Of a DNA stretch of 8,393 nucleotides, positions 1 to 8,132 are shown piece by piece. The DNA is from Globobulimina sp. (Eukaryota; Foraminifera; Rotaliida). The position numbers and the translations under genes were made by a program. Where the stretch lies: NCBI GenBank assembly GCA_003354225.1, contig PIVH01000086.1:1-8393 (forward strand), read 5' to 3'. Each line of letters begins with the position of its first letter. Positions within the stretch are counted from its first letter, which is position 1. The notes under the pieces were generated by a model. It worked only from the letters and a program-made list of their open reading frames with translations. It did no database searches and was not told where the DNA came from.

Positions 1-2862
1 AATTTAACAAAGACATACGAACATGAGAGCCAACAGATATTACAGGATTCGTACGGAAAAATACAAGAAATGAGGAGCCGCAGTGGAGAATGGCAAGATA
101 GAGCAAAAAGTAACACATTATATAAAGAGTTATTGTGCAGATATGAGCACGAGAAAAAATTAAGCATCAAGCAATTGGATGGAATAAAGAAACAACAAAC
201 GGAGCAGATTGATACAATACGAAAGTCATACAAACGCGAAATAGAAACAATGCAAACTGACTGCGAATCGGTCAAAAAACAAATGATAGATCGAGTGGCA
301 ACATTTAAACAAACGGTTGATGCAATGAAGCAAAATCATAAAACTACGCAACTTGAAACAAATACTAAATATGAGAAAGAAAGCAAATGTTTAAAACAGA
401 AGTATGAACATATTCTGTCGGTACAAAGCCAGACTTTTGAGAAAACAAAAAAAGAATTAATCAGTCGACATGAAAACGAGACTCATAAACTCAATATTTT
501 ACATAAACAGCAAACGCAGCAATTGCATACATCACATGATGGTCACATACAAAATCTGGACATCAAACACAATGACACAATAACTAAATTGCAAAATAAC
601 ATCCAACAACTCGAAAACGGAAAAACTGAGTTAACATCGCAACTAACCGCAAAAATAGAAACAATTGTTTCTTTGGAACAGACGATAGATAAAAAGGAGC
701 AAACTAATACCAATTTGAACTGTAAAATCAATGCATTACAGGATGAAAATGGTAAATTGGATTCAAAACTGGTTCAGTCCCACGATATGTATGATACACT
801 GAAACAGGAATTATTTGATATAAAAATATCATTACAAACTACGCAAACAAAATACGAGTCACTGCGCAAAAAATACCAACAATCACAGGAAATTATTAAA
901 CACAGAGATAAGGCGTTAATTGGATTGACCAATGATACAAAAAAGTTGAGCAATGAACGTGATGCGCTACAGTTACAATTAAACACTGCACAGAAAACAA
1001 TTCAAGAGATGATGAGTGATAAAGCAAAAGCATCACAGATTGCAACATTAAACGATAAGAAATTACAATCAGAAATCACCAAATTGAACACAACATTGAA
1101 TGCAGTAAATGCTAAATACGATAGCAATAAAGGAAAATACAAATCACTTAGCAATCGATATCAAATACTCTCCAATGGCATGAAACAAACAAAATATACC
1201 CTTTCAAATACGAAACAATGTGTCAATGATATATGTGTTACATGGAAAGCGTTTCAATCTGATTATTATAAAGATTTTATTTTGTTGAAAGATAACATAA
1301 TCATTAAATACCAACAAATGGTAAAAGACAAATCACTGAAAATAAAAATGTTGCAATTACAGTTTGAATCGAAAGTGACAGAGATACAAAATGAGAAACA
1401 AATAATTAAAGAGCAGTTAGGGAATAAAGTGAGTAAATTAGAGAGAGATTTGCAATGTATGAGTATTGAAAATCAGTCATTCAAACAACAAACTACTGCG
1501 TTGACCGCAGGCAGAGATACTTTGAAACAAACCATCAAAGAAAACAATGATAATATCAAACGACTGCAAAAACGTATAGCACGAAATGATGCAGTTATCG
1601 AGAAGAAAAATATCGAACTCGAAAGACTTGGCGCAAATGTTAAAAAATTGGCAAATGAGGTGAAAGAATGCGAATTAAAGAATAAGAATACAAACGATTA
1701 TATGAAGAAAATGGAAGCGAAGCATGAAAGAAACAAAATTAAGTTGGAAATGCTGAACAAACAAACACTCAAAGAAAAAATGAATACGTTGGGTCAATTG
1801 AAAGAAACGAAACAAAATATGATGGCGGATAATAAAACACTGCAACAAACACTTAAAAAAGAAGCCGAAAAATATGAGATAACTATCCGTAAATTACGAG
1901 AAAGCAATGGTTTGGAAAAAGAAAATATGAGACATGAATGTAACGAAAAAATAGCAGAAATGCGTCGGGGTCATACAGTTGCAATCAATGATTTAATGCA
2001 AGAAAATGAATCAAAAATTGGACAGTCAACAAATACATTTGCAGACAAAATGGATAAATATAGACAAGAATGCGAGCACAAATTAAAAGAATTCAGGATC
2101 AGTCAACAAAGTGAAATGAATAAATTAAGGAAAATGCATAACTTACAAATGGAACAAAAAAGCAGTGATTCTGAAAATTTGCTGGATTCAGAACTAAAAA
2201 AACAAAAACAAGACTTTGATTATGAAACTAAAGAAATGGAAAAAAAATACGAAGAGGAAATACAAACTGTGACGAACCAAAATGAGAGTACAATGAATCA
2301 AATCTTACACCAAAAGCATGATGAAATCAAAGGATTACAAGCGAAAATTGACGATTTGGATCAAGACATTTCATGTTTAAATCAGACCATTGAGGATAAA
2401 ATACATCAATTAAAACAAAACGAACACGAATTTGAAGCAGAAAAAGAAAAATTATATCAACATTTTAAAGATGAAAAACTTGCGATGCAGCAAGAAAAAC
2501 AACAATTATCAGACAAATTTGAACACGAAAAAGCCGAAATTATAGCAAAACAACAGCATAAAATCACAGAATTGAGTACAAAATACGAACAAACTTTGAC
2601 AGAAATGAAAGCAAAGATGAATAGTTTACAGCAAGATTACGAAACATTGACAATCAAATATAAAAATAGGCCCTCACGAAAGACAGACATCGATAAAATC
2701 AAGGCGTTAAACATCAAAATAAAACAGCAAGTAAAAAAAGTGAAAACCAGCGAAACAAATATGCGCAAACTCAAACACGAACTGCTAAATCGAGAGAAAA
2801 ACTTTAACCAATTATTTGGTCGCAAACCAACCGTTGGAGTCATGAATGTAGGGTACAAATAG
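1..2862 (+). CDS. Long coiled-coil protein, 5'-truncated by the window edge (possible FAM184-like)
   Basis: The frame is open from base 1 to the TAG at 2860-2862 (953 codons). The first ATG in frame is at 70, but the 23 codons before it have the same Lys/Glu/Gln-rich character, so the gene almost certainly starts left of the window. Nearly the whole product is heptad-like helix rich in K, E, Q, N and L, with no signal peptide or membrane segment. The helix is interrupted around 1204-1314 by a segment with Cys, Trp, Phe and Tyr (VTWKAFQSDYYKDF). The last 24 residues differ: NREKNFNQLFG followed by KPTVGVMN, which resembles, from memory, the C-terminal motif of the FAM184 coiled-coil family. 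If so, a cytoskeletal or centrosome/cilium-associated scaffold is plausible, but that is inference. Other coiled-coil families (golgin-, myosin-tail- or CCDC-like) cannot be excluded. No intron is apparent. The gene converges on the RCC1 gene and overlaps its coding end by 23 bases. That it is coding: very sure; the family: weak. Confidence 0.9.
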   Translation, partial: NLTKTYEHESQQILQDSYGKIQEMRSRSGEWQDRAKSNTLYKELLCRYEHEKKLSIKQLDGIKKQQTEQIDTIRKSYKREIETMQTDCESVKKQMIDRVATFKQTVDAMKQNHKTTQLETNTKYEKESKCLKQKYEHILSVQSQTFEKTKKELISRHENETHKLNILHKQQTQQLHTSHDGHIQNLDIKHNDTITKLQNNIQQLENGKTELTSQLTAKIETIVSLEQTIDKKEQTNTNLNCKINALQDENGKLDSKLVQSHDMYDTLKQELFDIKISLQTTQTKYESLRKKYQQSQEIIKHRDKALIGLTNDTKKLSNERDALQLQLNTAQKTIQEMMSDKAKASQIATLNDKKLQSEITKLNTTLNAVNAKYDSNKGKYKSLSNRYQILSNGMKQTKYTLSNTKQCVNDICVTWKAFQSDYYKDFILLKDNIIIKYQQMVKDKSLKIKMLQLQFESKVTEIQNEKQIIKEQLGNKVSKLERDLQCMSIENQSFKQQTTALTAGRDTLKQTIKENNDNIKRLQKRIARNDAVIEKKNIELERLGANVKKLANEVKECELKNKNTNDYMKKMEAKHERNKIKLEMLNKQTLKEKMNTLGQLKETKQNMMADNKTLQQTLKKEAEKYEITIRKLRESNGLEKENMRHECNEKIAEMRRGHTVAINDLMQENESKIGQSTNTFADKMDKYRQECEHKLKEFRISQQSEMNKLRKMHNLQMEQKSSDSENLLDSELKKQKQDFDYETKEMEKKYEEEIQTVTNQNESTMNQILHQKHDEIKGLQAKIDDLDQDISCLNQTIEDKIHQLKQNEHEFEAEKEKLYQHFKDEKLAMQQEKQQLSDKFEHEKAEIIAKQQHKITELSTKYEQTLTEMKAKMNSLQQDYETLTIKYKNRPSRKTDIDKIKALNIKIKQQVKKVKTSETNMRKLKHELLNREKNFNQLFGRKPTVGVMNVGYK

Positions 2863-5800
2863 AAATAACAAGAATGACAAACCTAATCAGATCAGTAAGT
2901 ACCGATATAACCAGCTTCAATGCCATTGTTTGCAGCGCATTGTTTTCAAATACCATCGGTTGTGTGTCGGACTGATTAATAATGGATTGTATGTTTGATG
3001 TGGTGTGGCTATCAATAAAAGATAATATTGCTTGCAATGATTTGGACGATATATTGGGTATAAATGTCCTTTTGGTCGCTTTCAAATCTTTTTTCTTGGC
3101 CCACTGTGGTCTATCCACCGGGATGCCATTCTTGATAAACAATGCACACTTGGCATAGTCATAAAAATCTAATTGTTTATTCGCACCGATTTCCTGTTTA
3201 AACACTTTTAATTGTTGATTTGCTTCGGTTATTTTCAATATTCGTTGCAACTGAATCCAATTTATTCTGCCGGTGCCTTGTACGTCTGCGCTATGCCAAT
3301 TGTTGAGAAACTCAGTCCGAATCTGCTCATCCTTGACAAATTTGGCCAGCCACGCATCGGCTTCTTCTTCGTCCAACATGTCATGTGCGATTATGGTGGC
3401 TTTAGACCGCCCGAATTCATGCGCTACTTTGGGGTAAAATAAATACGAGACTTCCGGCACTTCTTTTAAGATATCAATGGCGGTGCTTAATAACCTTTCA
3501 ATGCCTTTGCGCGATTTTCTATCTCTATCCGCGTCCTCTTTTTTTTCATCATCATCATCCAACAATAAATCCATCCATTTATATAAGTGATGACAGCGGG
3601 AATACGCCGTTGTGAAAAATGTGCGATATCCGTGTTTATATAATTCCTTTGCTCGGTTATAGACAGCGCCAAAGGTATCGTCATATTTGGAGGAATTTGG
3701 ATAAGTTATAATCTCTTCTAATAAATGACATAATTTGTCCAGGGTTTTTTGTTTAATTTTACGATACGAGTCAAGAAAATATATATCTTCTTCCGTTTCA
3801 TCCGCTAAATCTTCTTCATCTGTTTTGGTTTCTTTTTGTTCAGCCGCTTTTTCTTCAGTATCCATTTTCTTTTTTGGCTTTAAATTGATTACAAATTCAC
3901 ACGTTTCAGCATCGACAATAAAGTGTTTCGACGCAGATGTTTTTGGTTCAACGGATTCGATTTTAAATCTTAAATTTGGTAAATTGTCCAAAGCACTGTC
4001 ATTCTTCTCCAATTCCAATACATTTTTTATAGTTTCATCGTCAAAATCAATTTTATTTTTCCTCAGAGCTTTCATATTAATCACTGTTTGGTTTGTGATT
4101 AAAATATCTTTGCGCTCTTTTTTGAAATATTGTGCAATATAAAATGTTTCAATAAACCTATTTTCTCGGAACTGGTTCGGTAATGCTTTTAAATCATTGG
4201 CAATTGCACGCAGCACAATTTTAGTGGATTTGGACGACACCGCGGCATCGATAGACACCACATCACCAGGTTTAATACATAAATTTGCCAATCCATACGA
4301 CGATGAAATATATATAGTTTCATCGTCATCGTCGTGAAATTCCTTCACTTTTAAGGCAATCTCCCGGTCATTGGATCGAATGACAATATTAGTGCCAATT
4401 TCAGCGTCAATACTCCTGGATAAGCTCAATGAAATGGTGCAAAAATAATCCTTTACAGCGTCATTTTGCTGCGCAAACAATACCACACCTTCCGTTTCAA
4501 ACATTTTCGACGGTAAATATTCGATATTAATCTGTAACAAACCAAAAATTGACTGCAACAGCACCCCATAAAACAACATTTGTTTTGGATCATGAGCCGT
4601 ACCTCCATCTGCATCACAATCTATTCTCTTCAAATAAGCCCAGCATTGATCCAATATTCCAAACATGGAATGAAATGTGTCCTCGTTTTGACCAATCACA
4701 AATTTCTGCCAATCCGCAGTCTGTTTCTTCGCCATCAGGTCCAACTGTGCTATCAATGCAACCACAACACGCGTTGCTTCACATATCTCCCCAGCTACGC
4801 CTGGTATGGCAAACTGTGGATGGATCAATATCGTATCCGGCGTAGACGGCGCAGCAATCATCTCCTTCGCGGTCAAACCATCATTTTTGTCCTTATCCGG
4901 TGCGGGCAAACTAAAAAATTGTTGAATAATACCATGCAACGGATCAAACGTCCAAATTGAGTTTGTCATACATTCATAACATGATATCTTATTATTGACC
5001 GTCGACTGTGCCATTTCTTTTTTTTCCTCCGTGCCCTTCATTTCATCCACAAGCTCTTTCAATTCTGCCTTTGGCAGCTCACTGGTCGCTGTATTAATGC
5101 CCAATATCTTCTTGGTAGATTTCACCGAATGCAAATGATCAGTAATAATGTTGTCATGCTGTACTGTGTCCAGACCATTGCGCGGCACAATAACATCTCG
5201 TTGATGTAATATGCGACTGCCGGCACCACCGCATATCCTCATACGTGGTTCATGCAAACATGAGATATCAATCTCCGGCTTATCGCCTTCCTCATCATCA
5301 TAAAACTTTAGATTCTCCGCATCCGTAACCCCCAAACGAATGCCGCCCGGCACTGTAAAGGCCATACTATTCGGTCCACTCATAAACGTCGCATGCTGCA
5401 GCACATCCGCATGCATCCCAGCTTCCGTATTCTCAGTCTGTACCACCGAAGTATACAATCCCGCATCCAACGAGATGACAGTTTGGTCCTTAAAGGCCTC
5501 CGACAGTGTCGGTTTGCGCACAGTGCCAGTCTTACCAATCATGCACTCGCCATACGAGTTACTGCCGCACGAATACAACTCATTCTTGTCCGTCAACCAC
5601 ATGCTATGAAAGCCACCACACGCCATATCCACCACTGCTTTGTCCTTAAAAAACTCGGGTGTGACCGGAGTGGCTTCGTGCGAGGATTTATCAGTACCCA
5701 ATGCATAATTCGATGCATAGCCCCACATATAACACACACCATCCATCGTAATACAGCCGCTGTGATAATAGCCAGCCACGATTTTCTTGACTTTCTTACC

Positions 5801-7967
5801 CAGGAAAAAGTCAATTTTCCTCGGTACGTCACGGTTATTGGTCTTATGACCGTGACCTAACTGTCCGTACGAGTTTTGTCCACAGGAATATATCTGTCCT
5901 TTGTCGTCCAACAGCAACATATGCGTGTACGAATTGGCAGTGTACACAATTTTAATCCCCTGCAACGCGTCAACTTTCTCCGGGATGGCCACGCGTTTCT
6001 TATCCTTGCCATGTCCCAACGCGCCATAATCGTCATAGCCGCACGTGTACACTTCGCCTTTATTGGTCACAAAAACAGAGATTCGATTATCTGCAGAGAT
6101 GTGGGTTATTTTCAGGCCATCTAAGCCCTTTACCCTTTGTGGTTTTAGTTTATTGGCATTTTCGCCAATGCCTAATTGCGAGTTATGTCCACTTCCATGC
6201 GAGTAAACCTCTCCATTCTCCATTAATACAATCAAATGGTCCGAATAAGTACCACTGGCCACCATTTTAACAGCGCCTTTTTTTTTATACCATTCGTGCA
6301 ATTTGGCAGTTTTAACCACGGTGGTGTTGCCTAAACCAAATTGCCCGCTGGAATTATGGCCCGCGACGTACAAATCGCCCGATTGCGTCAGATAACTATG
6401 CCATTGGTTGCCGCCGGCGATTTGTTTAAAGGCTCCGCCGGTGATTTCATTGGCCCATTCCAGCAATATGGGCTTACTGTGTCTGGTGGTATTTCCTAAG
6501 CCGAATTCTGAGTTCATATTTCCACCGCAACCATAGCATCCACCCACGGATTTATTGCCTAAATTGATCGGTCCGGTCAGTTTTACAGATTGGCTGTATG
6601 CGTAGCTATTGTTCGTATTCGTAAATTGAATGATTTCATATTCAAAAGTGTCACCTTTTTTGGCGTCCTTTTGTTTGACTGTTTTATGTAACACTGAGAG
6701 ATATTTCCCATTGGAAAAGGACGGCGTGTATTGTTTCAACCATTCTGCGTTATAATATTCATCATTTGCAGTCTTATCAAATGCGTTGGCGTCGATATAG
6801 TTTACGTGCTGTAAGGAATTGCAATCGATTTGTACAAAACAATGTGGTTCGATGCATTTGGCTCGAAATAGTAAGGTTGACTTTGGCTCATTTAATAAGA
6901 TCAAACAGCCGTGATTACCATTATAAAAGTTGTCATTTTGAGCGTAAATCTTTGCTTTTATGGTGTTATGATATCCTGTGCCGATTTTCAATAAACCAAA
7001 ATGTCCGTAAATGAATAAATATTTACCATCACAGACCATGCTGCCCATATGTTTGTGTTTTGTATGTGGCGCGATGCCGATGTTGTATTCATCGACAATT
7101 AATTTAGGATTCGGGGGATATAATTTGGTGGATCTCACTCGGTTTGCAAGGGTCAGCAAGGTCCGAGGTAACGGGAATGTGACATTGGATTTATTCTTAG
7201 ATTGCGTGCATTTTAATAAAGTTTCGATAATGGCTAATAATCGCGGCGCAGAAGCACGAGTCAGTGCCAATTCCACTGCGGTGGCAAATACTTTTTGTTG
7301 GTCGTCGTCGGATAAGATATCAGTCTCTATTTCGTTGCTTGTGGCTTCTAATAATAAGGATTGCAATATATTTTCGAGTTTATTTAATGGTTTCTGTGTG
7401 TTGCGGGTGTTTATGATTTATATGTTGTGCAAGGATGAAAGTGTCATAACACATAAGCTTAGCTGTTGGTTCATTTGATAATGCATTTAAATCAAGTCTC
7501 CCAATGGAATCTAATAAGATTTCTAATATTTGCGACGAAGCAGATGGGTCGGTGCGTATTAATTCGTTTACTAAATCAAAATTGTCACATAAGGACTGGC
7601 TAACTTCGTCGGTTAATTTTATTTCCTCAGCTTCATCTTCTGTGGATTCATTATTACCGACCTTTTTGGGTTTAAATGTTTTTAACTTTTGGTGTAATCG
7701 ACACATAAGAGCTAATTTCATTTGATACAAACAGTTGAAATGAGACATCCCACCAACATGAGAGCGAGACATTTCATTTGTCAATGCATCGTTTGGATGT
7801 AGATGGGATAAATCGGTAAATTCTCTTTTCGTCAAATCATTGTCCTGTCCGTATGTATTATATTGTTTACATATATTTTAACATGCATTGTAATTATAAC
7901 TTACCCTCAGTATTTTTGATAATTGGTCAAATGGCTGTTCATCTTCTTTTTTGTCTCCATCTGCCAT
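2840..7967 (-). CDS. Large RCC1-repeat protein with C-terminal degenerate EF-hands (three-exon model)
   Basis: Spliced model 7967-7905, 7844-7464, 7393-2840, about 1665 residues. The start is ATG 7967 in context gccATGG. The frame above it meets a TAA near 8021, and no AG acceptor lies between. Residues 1-260 are mostly helical. About 265-337 is a beta-rich segment (DGKYLFI, then GLLKIGTG) like that before the propeller in giant HECT/RCC1 proteins of HECTD4 type, from memory. Seven RCC1 repeats start near 436, 491, 546, 598, 651, 704 and 756, enough for a full seven-bladed propeller. A motif near 948-966 (NNKISCYECMTNSIWTFDP) fits the same families. Acidic linkers lie at 1328-1352 and 1424-1445, and degenerate EF-hand loops at 1518-1529 and 1549-1560. 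RCC1 propellers act in Ran exchange, ubiquitin ligases and signalling scaffolds; no HECT or other catalytic domain is seen, so the role is open. The last 25 residues are hydrophobic but hold Asp and Arg, so I do not call a membrane anchor. The 3' end may be incomplete if a further intron exists. Confidence 0.85.
3014..3019 (+). terminator. Possible poly(A) signal AATAAA for the coiled-coil gene
   Basis: AATAAA occurs about 150 bases after the stop codon of the plus-strand gene, inside the antisense of the RCC1 coding region. If used, the two transcripts would overlap tail to tail. The hexamer is common by chance in AT-rich DNA, so support is weak. Confidence 0.25.
3122..3319 (-). other. Degenerate EF-hand pair near the C-terminus of the RCC1 protein
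   Basis: The first loop is DVQGTGRINWIQ: Asp at loop position 1, Gly at 6 and Ile at 8 fit, but position 3 is Gln and position 12 is Gln instead of Glu. It is flanked by helix-like FLNNWHSA and LQRILKIT. Thirty-one residues later comes EIGANKQLDFYD, with Leu at position 8 and Asp at 12 but Glu at 1, Gly at 3 and Gln at 7. The spacing is that of a paired EF-hand. The poor ligand set suggests weak or lost calcium binding, so the pair may be structural. The pattern is read by eye; a profile search could change it. Confidence 0.6.
5432..6544 (-). other. Seven RCC1 repeats (beta-propeller) within the large minus-strand gene
   Basis: Seven copies of the RCC1 signature follow one another at intervals of 55, 55, 52, 53, 53 and 52 residues. 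Examples are AGHNSSGQFGLG, HGSGHNSQLGIG, CGYDDYGALGHG, CGQNSYGQLGHG and CGSNSYGECMIG. The sixth (MWGYASNYALG) lacks the usual Gly before the hydrophobic residue, and the seventh has CMIG in place of QLG. Between them are the typical partner strands with G-x-x-H-S (GGNQWHSYL, GYYHSGC, GGFHSMWL). The number and spacing match one complete propeller. The block marks a conserved, folded core and is also the GC-richest part of the gene. Confidence 0.95.
7394..7463 (-). other. Candidate intron 2 of the RCC1 gene (GC-AG, 70 bases) or frameshift
   Basis: The exon 2 frame runs to a TAA at 7382-7380, while the following 1517-codon frame opens after a TAA at 7420-7418, so the two must be joined in between. 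Removing 7463-7394 (GCTAAG...ACACAG) keeps phase 0 and gives NEPT joined to KPLNKLENIL, a smooth helical join. The acceptor ends ACAG like intron 1. The nearby GT donors (7452, 7450) do not fit the phase of this acceptor, and with later acceptors they give a stop or delete likely conserved residues. Against it: GCTAAG is a poor GC donor, and the segment is about 39% GC, not intron-like. A one-base frameshift or assembly error in 7417-7385 is the alternative. Confidence 0.4.
7845..7904 (-). other. Intron 1 of the RCC1 gene (GT-AG, 60 bases)
   Basis: On the minus strand exon 1 ends CTGAGG, followed by a perfect GTAAGT donor. The intron ends GGACAG and exon 2 starts GACAATGAT. It falls between codons (phase 0) and is about 23% GC by hand count, clearly lower than the flanking exons. 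Splicing joins MADGDKKEDEQPFDQLSKIL to the next exon, which continues RDNDLTKREF. Without splicing the exon 2 frame has only a TTG start, so the intron explains where the ATG is. Confidence 0.85.
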
Positions 7968-8011
7968 GGCCCACAACGCAATATTAATGAAATAATACGA
8001 TAAATCAAAAA

Positions 8012-8089
8012 AACTTACTTACTTTAAACCCTGTATTTTTCCTTTGGTTTGCGTTATACCGTATAACTTACTTACTTTAAACCCTGTAT
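8012..8089. repeat. 25-base direct repeat, two perfect copies
   Basis: Copies lie at 8012-8036 and 8065-8089, 53 bases apart start to start. The core is ACTTACTTACTTTAAACCCT. The second copy is embedded in a partial tandem: GTATAACTTA recurs at 8061-8070 and 8086-8095, one 25-base unit apart. The 28 bases between the copies are not repeated. On the minus strand each copy reads AGGGTTTAAAGTAAGTAAGT, which includes a donor-like GTAAGT. No target-site duplication or coding remnant was seen. Confidence 0.85.
8053..8067. promoter_or_regulatory. Perfect 7+1+7 dyad GTTATACCGTATAAC
   Basis: The arms GTTATAC and GTATAAC are exact reverse complements around one central base (8060). Such a dyad can bind a dimeric regulator or be the edge of a duplicated unit. 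Its right arm runs into the second copy of the 25-base repeat. The symmetry is seen directly; the function is inferred. Confidence 0.5.
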
Positions 8090-8098
8090 AACTTATAC
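8086..8098. promoter_or_regulatory. Perfect 6+1+6 dyad GTATAACTTATAC
   Basis: The arms GTATAA and TTATAC are exact reverse complements around base 8092. It shares the half-site GTATAA with the dyad at 8053-8067, but in the opposite arrangement. On the minus strand it contains TATAA about 120 bases before the RCC1 ATG, so it could also act as a TATA-like element. Confidence 0.45.
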
Positions 8099-8132
8099 GC
8101 ATATTAGCATTCGGTACAAATTTAATTTATAC

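Larger units (their letters stand above)
7968..8132. promoter_or_regulatory. Short upstream region of the RCC1 gene, possibly a shared divergent promoter
   Basis: These 165 bases lie between the minus-strand ATG at 7967 and a plus-strand ATG at 8133. They hold a 25-base direct repeat, two dyads with the half-site GTATAA, and TATAA-like strings (on the minus strand within 8086-8098). No long reading frame crosses the region. A promoter role follows from position; the elements themselves match no motif I can name with confidence. Confidence 0.5.

Noticed and set aside
2840-2920. C-terminal membrane anchor of the RCC1 protein
   Set aside because: The hydrophobic stretch is interrupted by Asp and Arg; an amphipathic helix or a wrong gene end is more likely.
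3547-3560. CATCATCATCATC microsatellite
   Set aside because: It is short, in frame, and encodes an Asp run in an acidic linker, like the one near 4320-4335; ordinary for such proteins.
3735-4142. Plus-strand frame of 135 codons inside the RCC1 gene
   Set aside because: It is antisense to a strongly supported coding region, is rich in Ser/Phe/Ile as expected for the complement of acidic codons, and shows no domain.
5393-5860. Plus-strand frame of 155 codons antisense to the RCC1 repeats
   Set aside because: It lies wholly opposite the conserved RCC1 block, which fully explains the sequence; the open frame follows from the higher GC there.
7011-7478. Plus-strand frame of 155 codons opposite the junction of the two minus-strand frames
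   Set aside because: It overlaps exon 3 and candidate intron 2 in antisense and has no recognisable motif.
7380-7835. Separate small gene of 151 codons upstream of the RCC1 frame
   Set aside because: It lacks an ATG at its start, is preceded by a canonical acceptor and a start exon, and its end reads into the helical N-terminus of the RCC1 protein. It is better explained as exon 2.
7962-8024. 5' UTR intron from GTAAGTAAGT (minus strand) to the AG in ATGGCAG
   Set aside because: It would remove ATG 7967, and the ATG that follows opens a frame of only 17 codons before a stop.
8012-8089. CRISPR-like or telomere array
   Set aside because: Only two copies with one spacer, in eukaryotic context, and AAACCCT is not iterated as in a telomere.
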